Under the pieces are notes generated by a model. The model did no database searches and had not been told where the DNA came from. It saw only the letters and a list, made by a program, of their open reading frames with translations. Shown here piece after piece: positions 8,265 through 17,700 of a DNA stretch of 64,000 nt. Location: positions 50,222-114,221 of the forward strand of contig JADLDI010000125.1 of the NCBI GenBank assembly GCA_020846745.1, in the 5' to 3' direction. The translations under genes and the position numbers were made by a program. The DNA comes from Bryobacterales bacterium (GTDB lineage Bacteria > Acidobacteriota > Terriglobia > Bryobacterales > Bryobacteraceae). How positions within the stretch are numbered: position 1 is the first letter of the stretch; each line of letters starts with the position of its first letter.

Positions 8265-9875
8265 ATGCGCATCTACACGTTCGACACCACGTTACGTGAC
8301 GGGACCCAGGGCGAAGCGGTCTCCTTTTCGGTTGAGGATAAGCTGGCCATTGCGCAAAAGCTCGATGAACTCGGTATCGACTACATCGAGGGCGGCTGGC
8401 CCGGTTCCAACCCGAAAGACCGTGAGTTCTTCGCCCGCGCCCGCGACCTCAAGCTGAAGCACGCCAAGCTCACCGCTTTCGGGGCCACGCGATTCGCCAA
8501 ATACGCGGTCGATCGCGACCCCAGTGTGCTCGCTTTGGCTGAAGCCAACACGCCCGTGGTGTCGATCTTCGGTAAGTCGTGGGACCTCCACGTCTCCCGC
8601 GCCCTGAATATCTCTCTCGAAGAGAACCTGAAGCTCGTTTCCGAAACCGTCAAGTTCCTCAAGGATCATGGCAAGGAAGTCGTGTACGATGCCGAGCATT
8701 TCTTTGACGGTTATGCAGCTAACCCCACGTTTGCCATGCAAACGCTGGAGGCTGCAAAGCAGGCGGGAGCGGACGTGCTCTGCCTGTGCGACACCAATGG
8801 CGGCACACTCACCAGTCGTGTCGCCGAGGTGGTCGCCGAAGTTCGTAAACGCTTCGATGGTGTCATCGGCATTCACACCCATAACGATTCCGACCTCGCG
8901 GTAGCCAACACCCTGGCTGCCGTCGAGGCCGGAGCCACCCACGTTCAGGGCTGCATGAATGGCTACGGCGAACGTACCGGAAACGCCAACCTGTGTTCCG
9001 TAATCGCCAACCTGGAACTCAAAATGGGCCATACCACCATTGGTCCCGACAGTCTCCAAAGCCTCACCGCGACGGCCAGGTTCATCGCCGAACTGGCCAA
9101 CCTGCCCCTCCAAAACGGCCAACCCTTCGTCGGCCCCAGCGCGTTCGCCCACAAAGGCGGCGTGCACGTCAGTGCCGTCCTCAAAGACTCCGCCACCTAC
9201 GAGCACATCCAACCAGAAAAAGTCGGCAACCGCCAGCGTGTGCTCATTAGCGATCTCTCCGGCCGTAGTAACATCTTCTACAAACTCAAACAGCATGGCC
9301 TGGAAGATCGGCTGGACGAAAAAGCCCGCCGCGACCTCCTCGAACGCATCAAGCAGTTAGAATACATCGGCTACGAGTTAGAAGCCGCCGAAGGCACTTT
9401 CGAGTTACTGGTCCGCGAAGCGCTCCGCCCTGGTGTCAACTTCTTCGAAGTAATCAACTTCGAAGTCTCGACCAAGATGGTTGGCAACCGTCCCTCCCAC
9501 ACCACCGGCACAGTAAACCTCCGCGCGCAGGACGGCGTCCACTCCGCCACCGCCAGCGGCCACGGTCCCGTCCACGCCCTCGATCTGTGCCTCCGCCAGT
9601 GCCTCTCGAGCCTCTACCCCGACATCTCCAAGGTCCGCCTCACAGACTATAAAGTTCGAGTCTTAGAACCAAGAAAAGGCACCGCCGCCAAAGTGCGGGT
9701 GTTAGTCGAATGGAGCGATCACAAACGCAGTTGGGCCACCGTTGGTGTTTCCGACAACGTAATCGAAGCCTCCTGGCTCGCCCTCCTCGACGCCATCCGT
9801 CTGGAACTCATGCGCCTGACCGAAAAAGACCACTCTATCGAACGCGCTCTGGAAGAATACGGCTGGGGCGTGTAA
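8265..9875 (+). CDS. cimA: (R)-citramalate synthase
   Basis: A 536-residue enzyme of the isopropylmalate/citramalate synthase family. It condenses pyruvate and acetyl-CoA to citramalate, leading to 2-oxobutyrate and isoleucine without threonine deaminase. It begins YTFDTTLRDGTQGEAVSFS, the family signature, and carries the HTHNDSDLAVANTLAAVEAGA metal-site region and GYGERTGNANL. The C-terminal about 150 residues form a LeuA-type dimer/allosteric domain (GTVNLRAQDG onward), suggesting isoleucine feedback. The YIEGGWPGSNPKD segment is characteristic of CimA as opposed to LeuA. It is the last gene of the ilv operon; the next gene is convergent. Confidence 0.93.
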   Translation: MRIYTFDTTLRDGTQGEAVSFSVEDKLAIAQKLDELGIDYIEGGWPGSNPKDREFFARARDLKLKHAKLTAFGATRFAKYAVDRDPSVLALAEANTPVVSIFGKSWDLHVSRALNISLEENLKLVSETVKFLKDHGKEVVYDAEHFFDGYAANPTFAMQTLEAAKQAGADVLCLCDTNGGTLTSRVAEVVAEVRKRFDGVIGIHTHNDSDLAVANTLAAVEAGATHVQGCMNGYGERTGNANLCSVIANLELKMGHTTIGPDSLQSLTATARFIAELANLPLQNGQPFVGPSAFAHKGGVHVSAVLKDSATYEHIQPEKVGNRQRVLISDLSGRSNIFYKLKQHGLEDRLDEKARRDLLERIKQLEYIGYELEAAEGTFELLVREALRPGVNFFEVINFEVSTKMVGNRPSHTTGTVNLRAQDGVHSATASGHGPVHALDLCLRQCLSSLYPDISKVRLTDYKVRVLEPRKGTAAKVRVLVEWSDHKRSWATVGVSDNVIEASWLALLDAIRLELMRLTEKDHSIERALEEYGWGV

Positions 9876-9946
9876 CACCCCGTCCATCGGCCGCCGCCCC
9901 TCGAAACAAGAAGCCCCAACGCACAGTCACCCCGGTAGGCGGCTAG

Positions 9947-10696
9947 CTAGATGCCGCTGTACCAGACGTAGCCGCGTTCCGCGGCTTGCGAGCCTTTGCC
10001 GGCGCCGTAGCCGGCGACGGAGTCGGTTACCGTCAGGCGCGTGACGTACTTGACACTCTTATAACCAAGTTGGCGGGGGACGCGGACGCGGAGGGGTCCC
10101 CCATTGCCGACAGGCAGCTCGGCGCCGTTCATCGAGTAAGTAAGTATGGTTTGAGGGTGGAGTGCATCTACCATGTCGACGCTATCCCACCAGCGGGGTT
10201 GAATAGAGAAGTACATGATATACCGGGCCTGCGGGAATGCGCCCACTAACTCGAGTATGTGCGAGAGGCGGACGCCGGTCCACTGCGCGATGAAAGACCA
10301 ACCTTCCTCGCAGGCCAGGTGGGTAATCTGGCTGTGGGCGGGATAGGAACGCAATTGCGGGATCGAGAAAGTGGTGGGCCGGGCAACGAGGCCGTCGACC
10401 GCGAGGGTCCAATCGGCGAAATTATTGCCCTGGTGGCGCAGGAAGGCTTCGTCTTTCGGCGGCTTTCCGTTCGCGTAGGCAGGTCGCGAGATCTGATCGG
10501 GGGTGAATTCGCGTGCTAAAGCGTGGCGGCCGATCAAGCGTTGGGCGCCGTAGGTGAGCGTTTGACCGGGTGCCCAGATGCCGCCCGCGTCGGGCGGGAC
10601 GAGTCCGTAGTCATCGGCTAGTTTTCCGGCCACGGCAAGGCCGGAAGCGCCGGCCGCGGCGGCAAGTCCAGTGGAGAGAAGATTACGGCGGTTCAT
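9947..10696 (-). CDS. Tat-exported molybdopterin oxidoreductase (sulfite oxidase / MsrP-like)
   Basis: About 249 residues, starting at ATG 10696. A longer frame exists upstream but is out of phase with the real upstream gene. The N-terminus MNRRNLLSTGLAAAAG is a twin-arginine signal, so the enzyme is folded and then exported. The core matches the oxidoreductase molybdopterin-binding domain, with the probable Mo-ligand Cys in HLACEEGWSF. MsrP/YedY relatives reduce methionine sulfoxides and other members oxidise sulfite; the substrate is not determinable here. The ATG overlaps the stop of the upstream cytochrome b gene (ATGA), so this membrane cytochrome is its likely electron partner. Confidence 0.85.
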   Translation of the reverse strand: MNRRNLLSTGLAAAAGASGLAVAGKLADDYGLVPPDAGGIWAPGQTLTYGAQRLIGRHALAREFTPDQISRPAYANGKPPKDEAFLRHQGNNFADWTLAVDGLVARPTTFSIPQLRSYPAHSQITHLACEEGWSFIAQWTGVRLSHILELVGAFPQARYIMYFSIQPRWWDSVDMVDALHPQTILTYSMNGAELPVGNGGPLRVRVPRQLGYKSVKYVTRLTVTDSVAGYGAGKGSQAAERGYVWYSGI

Positions 10697-11409
10697 GCGG
10701 ACTCCTTGTATGGCGCGCGGCCGTTGATCAAGGCTCGTGTGCGGCTGACGAATCCGGCACGGCAGACCATCGCCACGTGGCCGATGAAGAAGAGGACCAG
10801 CGCCAGGGTGCCAAAGAAGTGGATGGTCCGGGCGGACTGCTGTCCGCCGAGAGAAGCGGCGGTGAGGGGGAAAACGGCAACAAAGGCGGGGGACATGGCG
10901 AGACCGGTCCAGAACATAAGCGGGAACAGGACGAAAATAACAGTGAGATAGGTGAGGCGCTGGAGCGGATTGTAGGAATCGGGGGACGAATCGCGGCCGA
11001 GCAGCTTTGTTCCTTTTCGAGGGAACAGGTTTTGGGAGAAGTGGCGGGAAATAAGTCCGGCGATGAGATAGTAAGTTCCGGCGAAAAATAGTAACCAGGC
11101 CGCTTGGAAGTGCAGCGAGCGGGCCCAGGAGTTCTGGTCTTTGAGAACGAAGTTGTAGCCGGTGGGGACGGAGGCGCGTGAGGCGGGGATGGGGACGGTG
11201 AACAACGGCGCCATCAATAGATTGCCGGCTTCGCCCCAATAGAAGCGTGGATGGGTGATGAGCGTTTCGATGCCGCTGACGAGCAGCCCCAGAAAGCAGA
11301 GCGTAGCGATCCAGTGAGTGAGGCGGACGGTCAGCGAATGCCGCGGGGCAGTGCTAGTCTCGCGCAGGGTTTGTGACGCGGGGAAGGGAAGAGCCGGGGA
11401 GTCGGCCAT
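10693..11409 (-). CDS. Membrane cytochrome b561-like subunit
   Basis: A 238-residue integral membrane protein with about four hydrophobic helices. Candidate haem ligands are His residues in RLTHWIATL, LHFQAAWLL, IHFFGTLALV and FFIGHVAMV, matching the cytochrome b561/Ni-hydrogenase b-type fold. It probably passes quinol electrons to the exported molybdenum enzyme encoded directly downstream (ATGA overlap). It differs from canonical MsrQ in sequence. The haem pattern is visible; the partner assignment is from context. Confidence 0.8.
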   Translation of the reverse strand: MADSPALPFPASQTLRETSTAPRHSLTVRLTHWIATLCFLGLLVSGIETLITHPRFYWGEAGNLLMAPLFTVPIPASRASVPTGYNFVLKDQNSWARSLHFQAAWLLFFAGTYYLIAGLISRHFSQNLFPRKGTKLLGRDSSPDSYNPLQRLTYLTVIFVLFPLMFWTGLAMSPAFVAVFPLTAASLGGQQSARTIHFFGTLALVLFFIGHVAMVCRAGFVSRTRALINGRAPYKESA

Positions 11410-11480
11410 AGGGGTTGGGGGAAGGATACCACGGATGAGGCATGCGGGGAGGGAGTCGTCGCCCAGTCATCGCCGACGCA

Positions 11481-11506
11481 TAGTCAGCTAAAATGACTAT
11501 AGTCAT
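11481..11506 (+). promoter_or_regulatory. Candidate operator of the Phd/PIN toxin-antitoxin operon
   Basis: A perfect 14-bp palindrome ATGACTATAGTCAT (11493-11506) with an additional half-site TAGTCA at 11481-11486. It overlaps a -10-like TAAAAT (11489-11494) and the first candidate ATG of the antitoxin. Phd-type antitoxins bind short palindromes at their own promoters, so this is a good autoregulatory site. Confidence 0.5.
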
Positions 11507-11744
11507 GCAGCAAATGAATGTCTCTGAGTTCAAGGCGGTATGTTTGCGCGCTCTAGAACGTATTCGCCAAACTGGAGAACCGTTGGAGATTCTCAAGAAC
11601 GGAGAACCCCTGGCCGTGGTTTACCCCCCGAAGAAGGACCGGCGGCGAGCCTGCTTTGGCGCTCTGCGCGACACTTTGCGAGGACCGGTGGGAGATCTGG
11701 TGAGTCCAGTGGGAGATACGGGATGGGAAGCGCTTGAGAAATGA
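11493..11744 (+). CDS. Phd/YefM-type antitoxin
   Basis: A small protein (83 residues from the first ATG) with the N-terminal Phd/YefM pattern MNVSEFKA...L.RIRQTGEPLEILKNGEPLAVVYP, a DNA-binding and toxin-neutralising fold. Three in-frame ATGs lie at 11493, 11505 and 11514; because the palindrome covers the first, 11505 or 11514 is probably the real start. The C-terminal 30 residues would wrap the toxin. The stop overlaps the PIN toxin start by 4 nt (ATGA). It probably represses its own operon. Confidence 0.8.
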   Translation: MTIVMQQMNVSEFKAVCLRALERIRQTGEPLEILKNGEPLAVVYPPKKDRRRACFGALRDTLRGPVGDLVSPVGDTGWEALEK

Positions 11745-12130
11745 AAGCGATCCTCGATACGCATGTTTGGCTCTGGTATCTGCTGGGAGATGAAAGGCTA
11801 ACAGACGAACAGCGGCAGTGCATAGAAGATGAGTCAGTAGAACTGTGGCTGAGTCCGATGAGTATTTGGGAAACTCACCTGCTGCTCGATCGAGGCCGCA
11901 TTCCGATTGCGGAGACTCCGGCGCGGTGGATAGATAGAGCGCTACAGCGGCTGGCAGTACGGGAAGCGGCTTTGACGCACGAGATTGCGATCCGGTCGCG
12001 AACGGTCCTACTGGAGCACGGGGACCCAGCCGACCGCTTTATCGCGGCAACTGCGGTGGAACTGAAGGCGAAGCTGTTGACCTCGGATGAGCGGTTGCTA
12101 CGCTGTACTCAGCTGGAGTGTATTTGTTGA
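11741..12130 (+). CDS. PIN-domain ribonuclease toxin (VapC-like)
   Basis: A 129-residue PIN protein, probably a Mg-dependent ribonuclease neutralised by the upstream Phd-type antitoxin. The acidic active site is complete: Asp6 in ILDTHVWLW, Glu44 in SIWE, Asp95 and Asp98 in HGDPADRFIAATA, and Asp116 in LTSDERLL. Length is normal. Translation is coupled to the antitoxin through a 4-nt overlap. All catalytic residues being present suggests the module is active. Confidence 0.88.
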   Translation: MKAILDTHVWLWYLLGDERLTDEQRQCIEDESVELWLSPMSIWETHLLLDRGRIPIAETPARWIDRALQRLAVREAALTHEIAIRSRTVLLEHGDPADRFIAATAVELKAKLLTSDERLLRCTQLECIC

Positions 12131-12153
12131 TTCAAAGCCCGCGATATTGACCG

Positions 12154-12405
12154 ATGGGTGTCCAGGATGAAATCGCGCGCTACCGTATCGTAGGCAAGCT
12201 CGGCGAAGGCGGTATGGGCGCGGTGTATCGCGCCACCGACACCAAGCTGAGCCGCGAAGTGGCAGTCCGGAGTGAGGGCGCGACATCCAACCTGCACCTC
12301 TGGATTACGGATCTAGCCCACGGCGTACCGATCCGCTACAAACACGGGAACGGCGAACGTTCAAGCCGTTTGGTCGCCGGATGGCCGGGAACCGTTCTCG
12401 GTTAA
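12154..12405 (+). pseudogene. Remnant of a Ser/Thr kinase with PD40 tail
   Basis: The first 38 residues are the start of a bacterial Ser/Thr kinase: RYRIVGKLGEGGMGAVYRATDTKL contains the glycine-rich loop, but the sequence leaves the family at the expected catalytic Lys (EVAVR). It then jumps to LHLWITDLAHGVP, a piece of the TolB/PD40 propeller that follows such kinases in acidobacteria. A frame change near 12362 continues as VWSPDGRE. The gene has therefore lost most of its middle by deletion and is frameshifted as well. It cannot encode a working kinase. Confidence 0.7.
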
Positions 12406-12423
12406 TCTTGGATTAGGGGCACC

Positions 12424-12783
12424 ATGGCTACGATCACGATCGATCTTCCCGAGCAGCAAGCCGCTGCGCTGTTTGCCCGCGCGAATGCGGAGGGGCTGAC
12501 GGTCGAAGCGCTTCTGCTTCGGTTAGCCGAAAATCTCTCAACGGTTCACGCTATCGATTGGTCGCAGTGCCCGGCGGTGGAAAGCGTTCCGGGCAAAGTG
12601 AGTGGTGCTTGGGTGCTAAAGGGCACCCGTATGCCCGTATCCGCCATATTCGAGAACCTGGAGGCGGGGGCGAATATTGACGACATACTGGAGTGGTTCG
12701 CCGGGCTGGACCGTGCACAGGTGCAGCAAGTGATCGAGTTTGCGGCGCGCAGTCTTGACCGGCCACCTGAACCTGATCTCTGA
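12424..12783 (+). CDS. DUF433 protein with ribbon-helix-helix-like N-terminus
   Basis: A 119-residue protein. Residues 1-40 (MATITIDLPEQQAAALFARA) resemble a short RHH/CopG-like segment. Residues 58-105 match DUF433 (GAWVLKGTRMPVSAIFENLEAG...DDILEWFAGL), a helix-turn-helix family generally found as antitoxin to PIN-like DUF5615 toxins. No DUF5615 gene follows: the 60 nt before the quinoprotein gene contain no plausible toxin. It is an orphan antitoxin-like gene, possibly a remnant of a locus or an independent regulator. Confidence 0.75.
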   Translation: MATITIDLPEQQAAALFARANAEGLTVEALLLRLAENLSTVHAIDWSQCPAVESVPGKVSGAWVLKGTRMPVSAIFENLEAGANIDDILEWFAGLDRAQVQQVIEFAARSLDRPPEPDL

Positions 12784-12843
12784 TGCGGATCCGCCGCTGG
12801 CGCGAAGCTGAGCCACTCGCCCGTGCTATCGTGCTGAAGATCA

Positions 12844-14685
12844 ATGCGTTTCGTTCCCGCCATTCTCATCCTTGCATCCCTCGTTTCCGCTCAGGACCAT
12901 CGCACCTGGCGTCACTATGGTGGTGCTCCGGATGCCGCGCAGTATTCTGCGCTCCGCCAGCTCGACCGCACGAACGTTTCGCGCCTCAAGGTCGCCTGGA
13001 CCTATCCCACCAGTGACACCAACAAGTACTTCTTCAGTCCGCTGGTGGTGGACAACGTGATGTACGTGATGGCGAAGAAGAATTCGATTGTCGCGCTCGA
13101 TGCTGCCACCGGCCGCGAAATCTGGGCATGGACACCGCCCGCGGATACGAAGGTCATCACCAACCGCGGCATCAATTATTGGGAGAGTAAGGACCGGTCG
13201 GACCGGCGGCTGCTGTTCTGCAGTAACCACTTCCTGCGCGCTTTGGATGCAACGACCGGTAAGATCATTGAGAGCTTTGGCGTTCGCGGCGCGGTGGATT
13301 TGAAACAAGGGCTCGACCGCGATCCGAAGACGATTGCACTGGTTCAGTCGATCACTCCCGGACAGGTGTTTGAAGACCTGCTGATTCTCGGCTCCGCCAC
13401 TAACCAGGGTTACGGTTCCGCCCCCGGTGACATTCGCGCCTTCGATGTCCGCACGGGTAAGCAGGTCTGGAGCTTCCACACCGTGCCGAGGCCGGGCGAA
13501 TACGGTTACGAAACCTGGCCCCAGGATGCGTGGAAGAAGGTCGGCGGCGCGAATGTTTGGGGCGAGTTCTCGGTGGACGTGAAACGCGGCGTGGTCTACG
13601 CGCCGACAGCGAGCGCCAAGTACAACTTCTATGGAGCGGACCGCATCGGGTCCGACCTGTTTTCCGACTGCCTGCTGGCGCTCGATGCCCGCACCGGCAA
13701 ACGGCTGTGGCACTTCCAGATGGTCCACCACGATATTTGGGATTACGACGGCGCCACCGCGCCCAAACTGCTCACCATCCGGCACGAGGGCCGCAAGGTG
13801 GACATCGTGGCCCTGCCCGGTAAGCAGGGGTTCCTGTGGGTGTTCAATCGGGATACGGGCAAGCCGATCTGGCCCATCGCAGAACGGCCGGTCCCGGCGT
13901 CCGACGTTCCTGGCGAGAAGGTGTCCCCCACGCAGCCCTTCCCGTTAAAGCCTCCGCCCTTTGCACGGCAAAGTTTCACGGCGGATGATCTCAGTCCGTA
14001 TCTCAGCGCGGCTGACCGTGCGAAGTTCCGCGACCAGATCCTAAGCGCGCGCAACGAAGGGCTATTCACGCCGCCGAGCCGGCGCGGCAGTATCCAGATG
14101 CCGGGCAACAACGGCGGCGCGAACTGGGGCGGCGCGGCCGTCGACCCCGATGCGGGCACGATCGCGATCGTCTCGAAAGATCTGCCGTGCCTGCTGAAGT
14201 TGACCACCGATCCGCCGGCGCCGAACCAGGCGCCTCCGCCGGACGAGACGCGCTTCTATACACCGTTTGGATTTATGGTGGCGTCGAATGGATTGGCGGC
14301 CATCGGTCCGCCATGGTCGTCATTGACGGTGTACGACCTGAATCGTGGCGAGATCGCCTGGAAGATCCCGCTGGGCGATGTGCCGGATTTGGCGGCTAAG
14401 GGCATCAAGAACACGGGCTCGCATTACCCCAAGGTGGGGCCGGTAATCACGGCCGGAGGGCTGCTGTTCGCCGGCACGCGCGACCGTCAGGTGCGAGCGT
14501 TCGACATCGCGAACGGAAAAGTGCTGTGGGAGGCGGAGACCGAGGCCGCACTGGAAGGCATTCCGGCAGTATATGAGGCCGGCGGGCGGCAGTTTATCGT
14601 CTTCTGTGCAGCCGCGCAGGCGGGACTTACGCCAGACACACAAGCGCCGATCAAGGGTGCCTACGTCGCATTCGCCCTGCCATAG
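12844..14685 (+). CDS. Exported PQQ-dependent dehydrogenase (quinoprotein glucose/alcohol dehydrogenase family)
   Basis: A 613-residue quinoprotein with a signal peptide (MRFVPAILILASLVSAQ), acting in the periplasm. WRHYGGAPDAAQYSALRQLDRTNV, YAPTASAKYNFYG and MVHHDIWDYDGATAPKL are hallmark blade motifs of PQQ-dependent glucose/alcohol dehydrogenases, and the MPGNNGGANWGGAAVDP segment lies over the cofactor. No C-terminal haem c domain (CxxCH) is present, so electrons must go to another carrier or the quinone pool. Substrate unknown. The minus-strand giant gene converges 35 nt beyond its stop. Confidence 0.88.
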   Translation: MRFVPAILILASLVSAQDHRTWRHYGGAPDAAQYSALRQLDRTNVSRLKVAWTYPTSDTNKYFFSPLVVDNVMYVMAKKNSIVALDAATGREIWAWTPPADTKVITNRGINYWESKDRSDRRLLFCSNHFLRALDATTGKIIESFGVRGAVDLKQGLDRDPKTIALVQSITPGQVFEDLLILGSATNQGYGSAPGDIRAFDVRTGKQVWSFHTVPRPGEYGYETWPQDAWKKVGGANVWGEFSVDVKRGVVYAPTASAKYNFYGADRIGSDLFSDCLLALDARTGKRLWHFQMVHHDIWDYDGATAPKLLTIRHEGRKVDIVALPGKQGFLWVFNRDTGKPIWPIAERPVPASDVPGEKVSPTQPFPLKPPPFARQSFTADDLSPYLSAADRAKFRDQILSARNEGLFTPPSRRGSIQMPGNNGGANWGGAAVDPDAGTIAIVSKDLPCLLKLTTDPPAPNQAPPPDETRFYTPFGFMVASNGLAAIGPPWSSLTVYDLNRGEIAWKIPLGDVPDLAAKGIKNTGSHYPKVGPVITAGGLLFAGTRDRQVRAFDIANGKVLWEAETEAALEGIPAVYEAGGRQFIVFCAAAQAGLTPDTQAPIKGAYVAFALP

Positions 14686-14720
14686 TAATCAGTCTCGCTG
14701 ATAACCCGCGGCCACTCGCC

Positions 14721-17700
14721 TCATGGGCTGACACTCACCACAAAAGGCGTCACCGGCTGCGAAAACCCCTGTGGCTGCGTAATCGCAATGGCGGTACTTC
14801 CGAGCCCGACCGCCTGAATCCGAACCTGCATCTGACTACTCCGCGAATCCCATACGACCCGCGCCGGCTCGATCGTGACGATGCCCGGCGTCACTGCCGC
14901 CAATCCAACACTCAGATTCGCGCCGGCTCGCGCCTCGGCCCGGATATCGCCGCTTTTAAGGTTCAGGTATAACGAATCCGCGCTGCCCGCCCGTACCGGC
15001 AATGTGCTGTCGCCACCGGTCGTCGTCAGATAGAACATCGACGGCCGCAAGACAAGTGCAAAGCGCAACTCCTGGTAACCCGGAGCACTGAACACGACTT
15101 CGGCCGTGCCGAAGGCGGCCAGCGCCTGAAGGTAGAAGTTCACCCCTTCGCCCGCTGGGGCGGTTACGCTGACGGAGGGTGAGCCCGGCGCAGCGGCGTC
15201 GCTGCTCACCAGCACAAGGGCAGCATCGGAAGACGTCGCGGTCACGCTCACCCCTGTGGGCGCGATGACCTGGATCCAGCGCTGGGTATCGATTCCCATC
15301 GGAAACTCCGTCATGAAATTGGTGCGCACCGGCGGCATCAGCACGCGTATAGCGCTATTTCCTGAGCCGTCCAAGTCTGGTCCAAAACCCTGTGGCTGCG
15401 TCAAGCGCAGCTCGGCGAGCCCCGGGGAGACGCCGCGTAACCAGATCTCTCGGGCGCCCTGGTCAAGCGCGACCGAGCGAGTTTCTACCTCAAATATCGA
15501 GGAATCGCTACTGGCCACGCCGAGCGTCAATCCGCCTAAGCCCGGCCGCATCGCCACTTCCTGCAACCGGTTGCCGGTATCCTCGATGTACCGCGGAGAG
15601 CAACTTAGCGGCGTCCGCCCACTCACCGCAATACTAACCAAATCCGTTCCTGGCGATGTTCCACAGGTCCACCAGGCGGGCACGATGCGAACGGTCGCCA
15701 GAGTGCGCGAGGCGCCGTTCCAATCCGCGCGAATGCTTACCTCTCCTTCCTCAAGTGCATGGAAGTACACTGATTGCGTAACCCGGCTGCCGGCCGGCGC
15801 CGTCACGCTCAACGTGCCCGTACCGGCCACCGTGGCCGAGCGTGACATCACCAGCTTCGCGGGATTGCTGCTGGTCAGGGTGACGATCGCCCCGTTGGGG
15901 TTCACGGCATCCTGGCCTAAACTGAGCTGCGCGCTGCCGGCGAGATTGTTGCCTACCGTGTAGGTGGGCACGCTCTCCACCGCACCCGTCGACACGATCA
16001 CCGGCAGTGGAGCCGGTGTGATGTACACGTCTGGTGGGCCGTCCACCAGCAACTGCGTCATACCAGCCGCCACTCCTCGCACCCGTACATTGACTGACGT
16101 GGCGGCGCCACCCAACTCCACCGGCGGTGTTTCAACTGTCGCCACCCTCGCGTCCGCCGTGCGCACCTCCAACCGGTACGGGCCCGCGCCAGGACGGAAC
16201 TGCGCCAGACCAGTGGTGCCGGTGAACTGCGCGGTACCGCCTACCGGAATGGCCGGCATTGAATAGAACTCGACCTGCAGCGGCTGAAATGCCACCCGGA
16301 TCGCGCCCGCCGGCTGCCCCGATGTCTCCACCACGATCTTAGCCTCGCCCGACCCCGCCAGCGCATGCAGAAATACGGAACCCGTACGTGTCATCGTGAA
16401 CGTCGCCGAGGGCGCTTCCGCCTCCGTCGGGCTGATCAGTAAACGGTCGGGATCGCTGCTGGTCAGCGTCACGCGGCCGCCTTCCGGCACCGTGATCGAA
16501 GTGCTGGCTAACGCGTCCTTCATCATCGTGAACACCGGCCATGTGCCCGGCGCCGGCCGTTGCCCTCCAAGCCGCAGGCGTGTGACCCTGACACTGCTGG
16601 CGAAGTCACCGTCCGCCTCTGCTATGAGCGTGGCTGCCTGCCCCGCCGGCGTTACCGTGAACGCCACGGTCTTCTCCGACGTTTCGGGCGACAGCTCGAA
16701 CGTCGAGGGTTCGAACCCTACCGAAGCCCCTTCCGCCCGTAGCCGGACCGCAATTTTCGCTCCGGGCTGCGGCGGTTGCCGGAACACCCCCACGCCGGAC
16801 TCCAGGTCCACCGCCCATGTCCCCACTCTCACCGCGCGAGTAGTCCCGTTGGCTGAATAGGCGGAATCCGCGCCCACGAACCCTACGGCGCCTCCCAACA
16901 ACAGGATCCGAATTGGCTGTTGTTGGCCGTTGGGCAGCCGCACGCGCAGCGTTGCCGTCCCACCGGCCCGGCGCCCGTGTACGGTAAACGTATACGTGTC
17001 GCCCGACGGCGTCACGAGAATCCGTTCGCTTCCGCGCTCTTTCGATGACACACTTACTGTCATCGCCGCCGCATCGTCGCTTACTACCTCCGCGGCCCCC
17101 GCCGCCTCCCGGTAGCGGAAGGAAACCTGCGTTTGCAGCCCTTTGCCCACAGGCACTTCTACCGGCAGGGGCACTATCCAGGGGTCAAGCGGTTGAACGT
17201 CCACCGAGAACGTGGAACCGGCAATCTTCACGCTCGCATCCGGAGACGTTAGCCTCAACTCCGCTCGGCCCGGGGCAAGTCCTCGCGCGGTGTAGTGGCC
17301 GTTTACCGGCGACAAATCCACCGTCAGCCGGTTCAACTCCAGTGCGCGCGGGTTCGAATTTGCGAGCCTTAACGTGACCGGCGGAGCGCCGGGACGGAAC
17401 TCTCCGCCAACGCCGGACTCGGATTCCGCGGCTACGATTATGTCTGTCGGCTCACTCACTTTCAGAGACGTCTCGCTCAATAGCGGAGCGTTGGCAACGC
17501 TCGTATTCCGTACTCCCCAGCGGATCACCGTCGGTTCCAGCGTCACATCCAGCCTCGCCTCGCCCGCGAATTCCGTCGATGTGAAGATCACCGGGACCGT
17601 CCCGCTATCGGCCAACGCGTACGCCCACAGCCCCGCGTACGGGCCAATCCGGACCGTCGCTGATTCCCCGCCCGGCCGCTCCTGCGATGTCGATATCAGC

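Noticed and set aside
10570..11091. 173-codon plus-strand ORF opposite the cytochrome b and Mo-enzyme genes
   Set aside because: Charged low-complexity translation antisense to four membrane helices of a recognisable cytochrome b.
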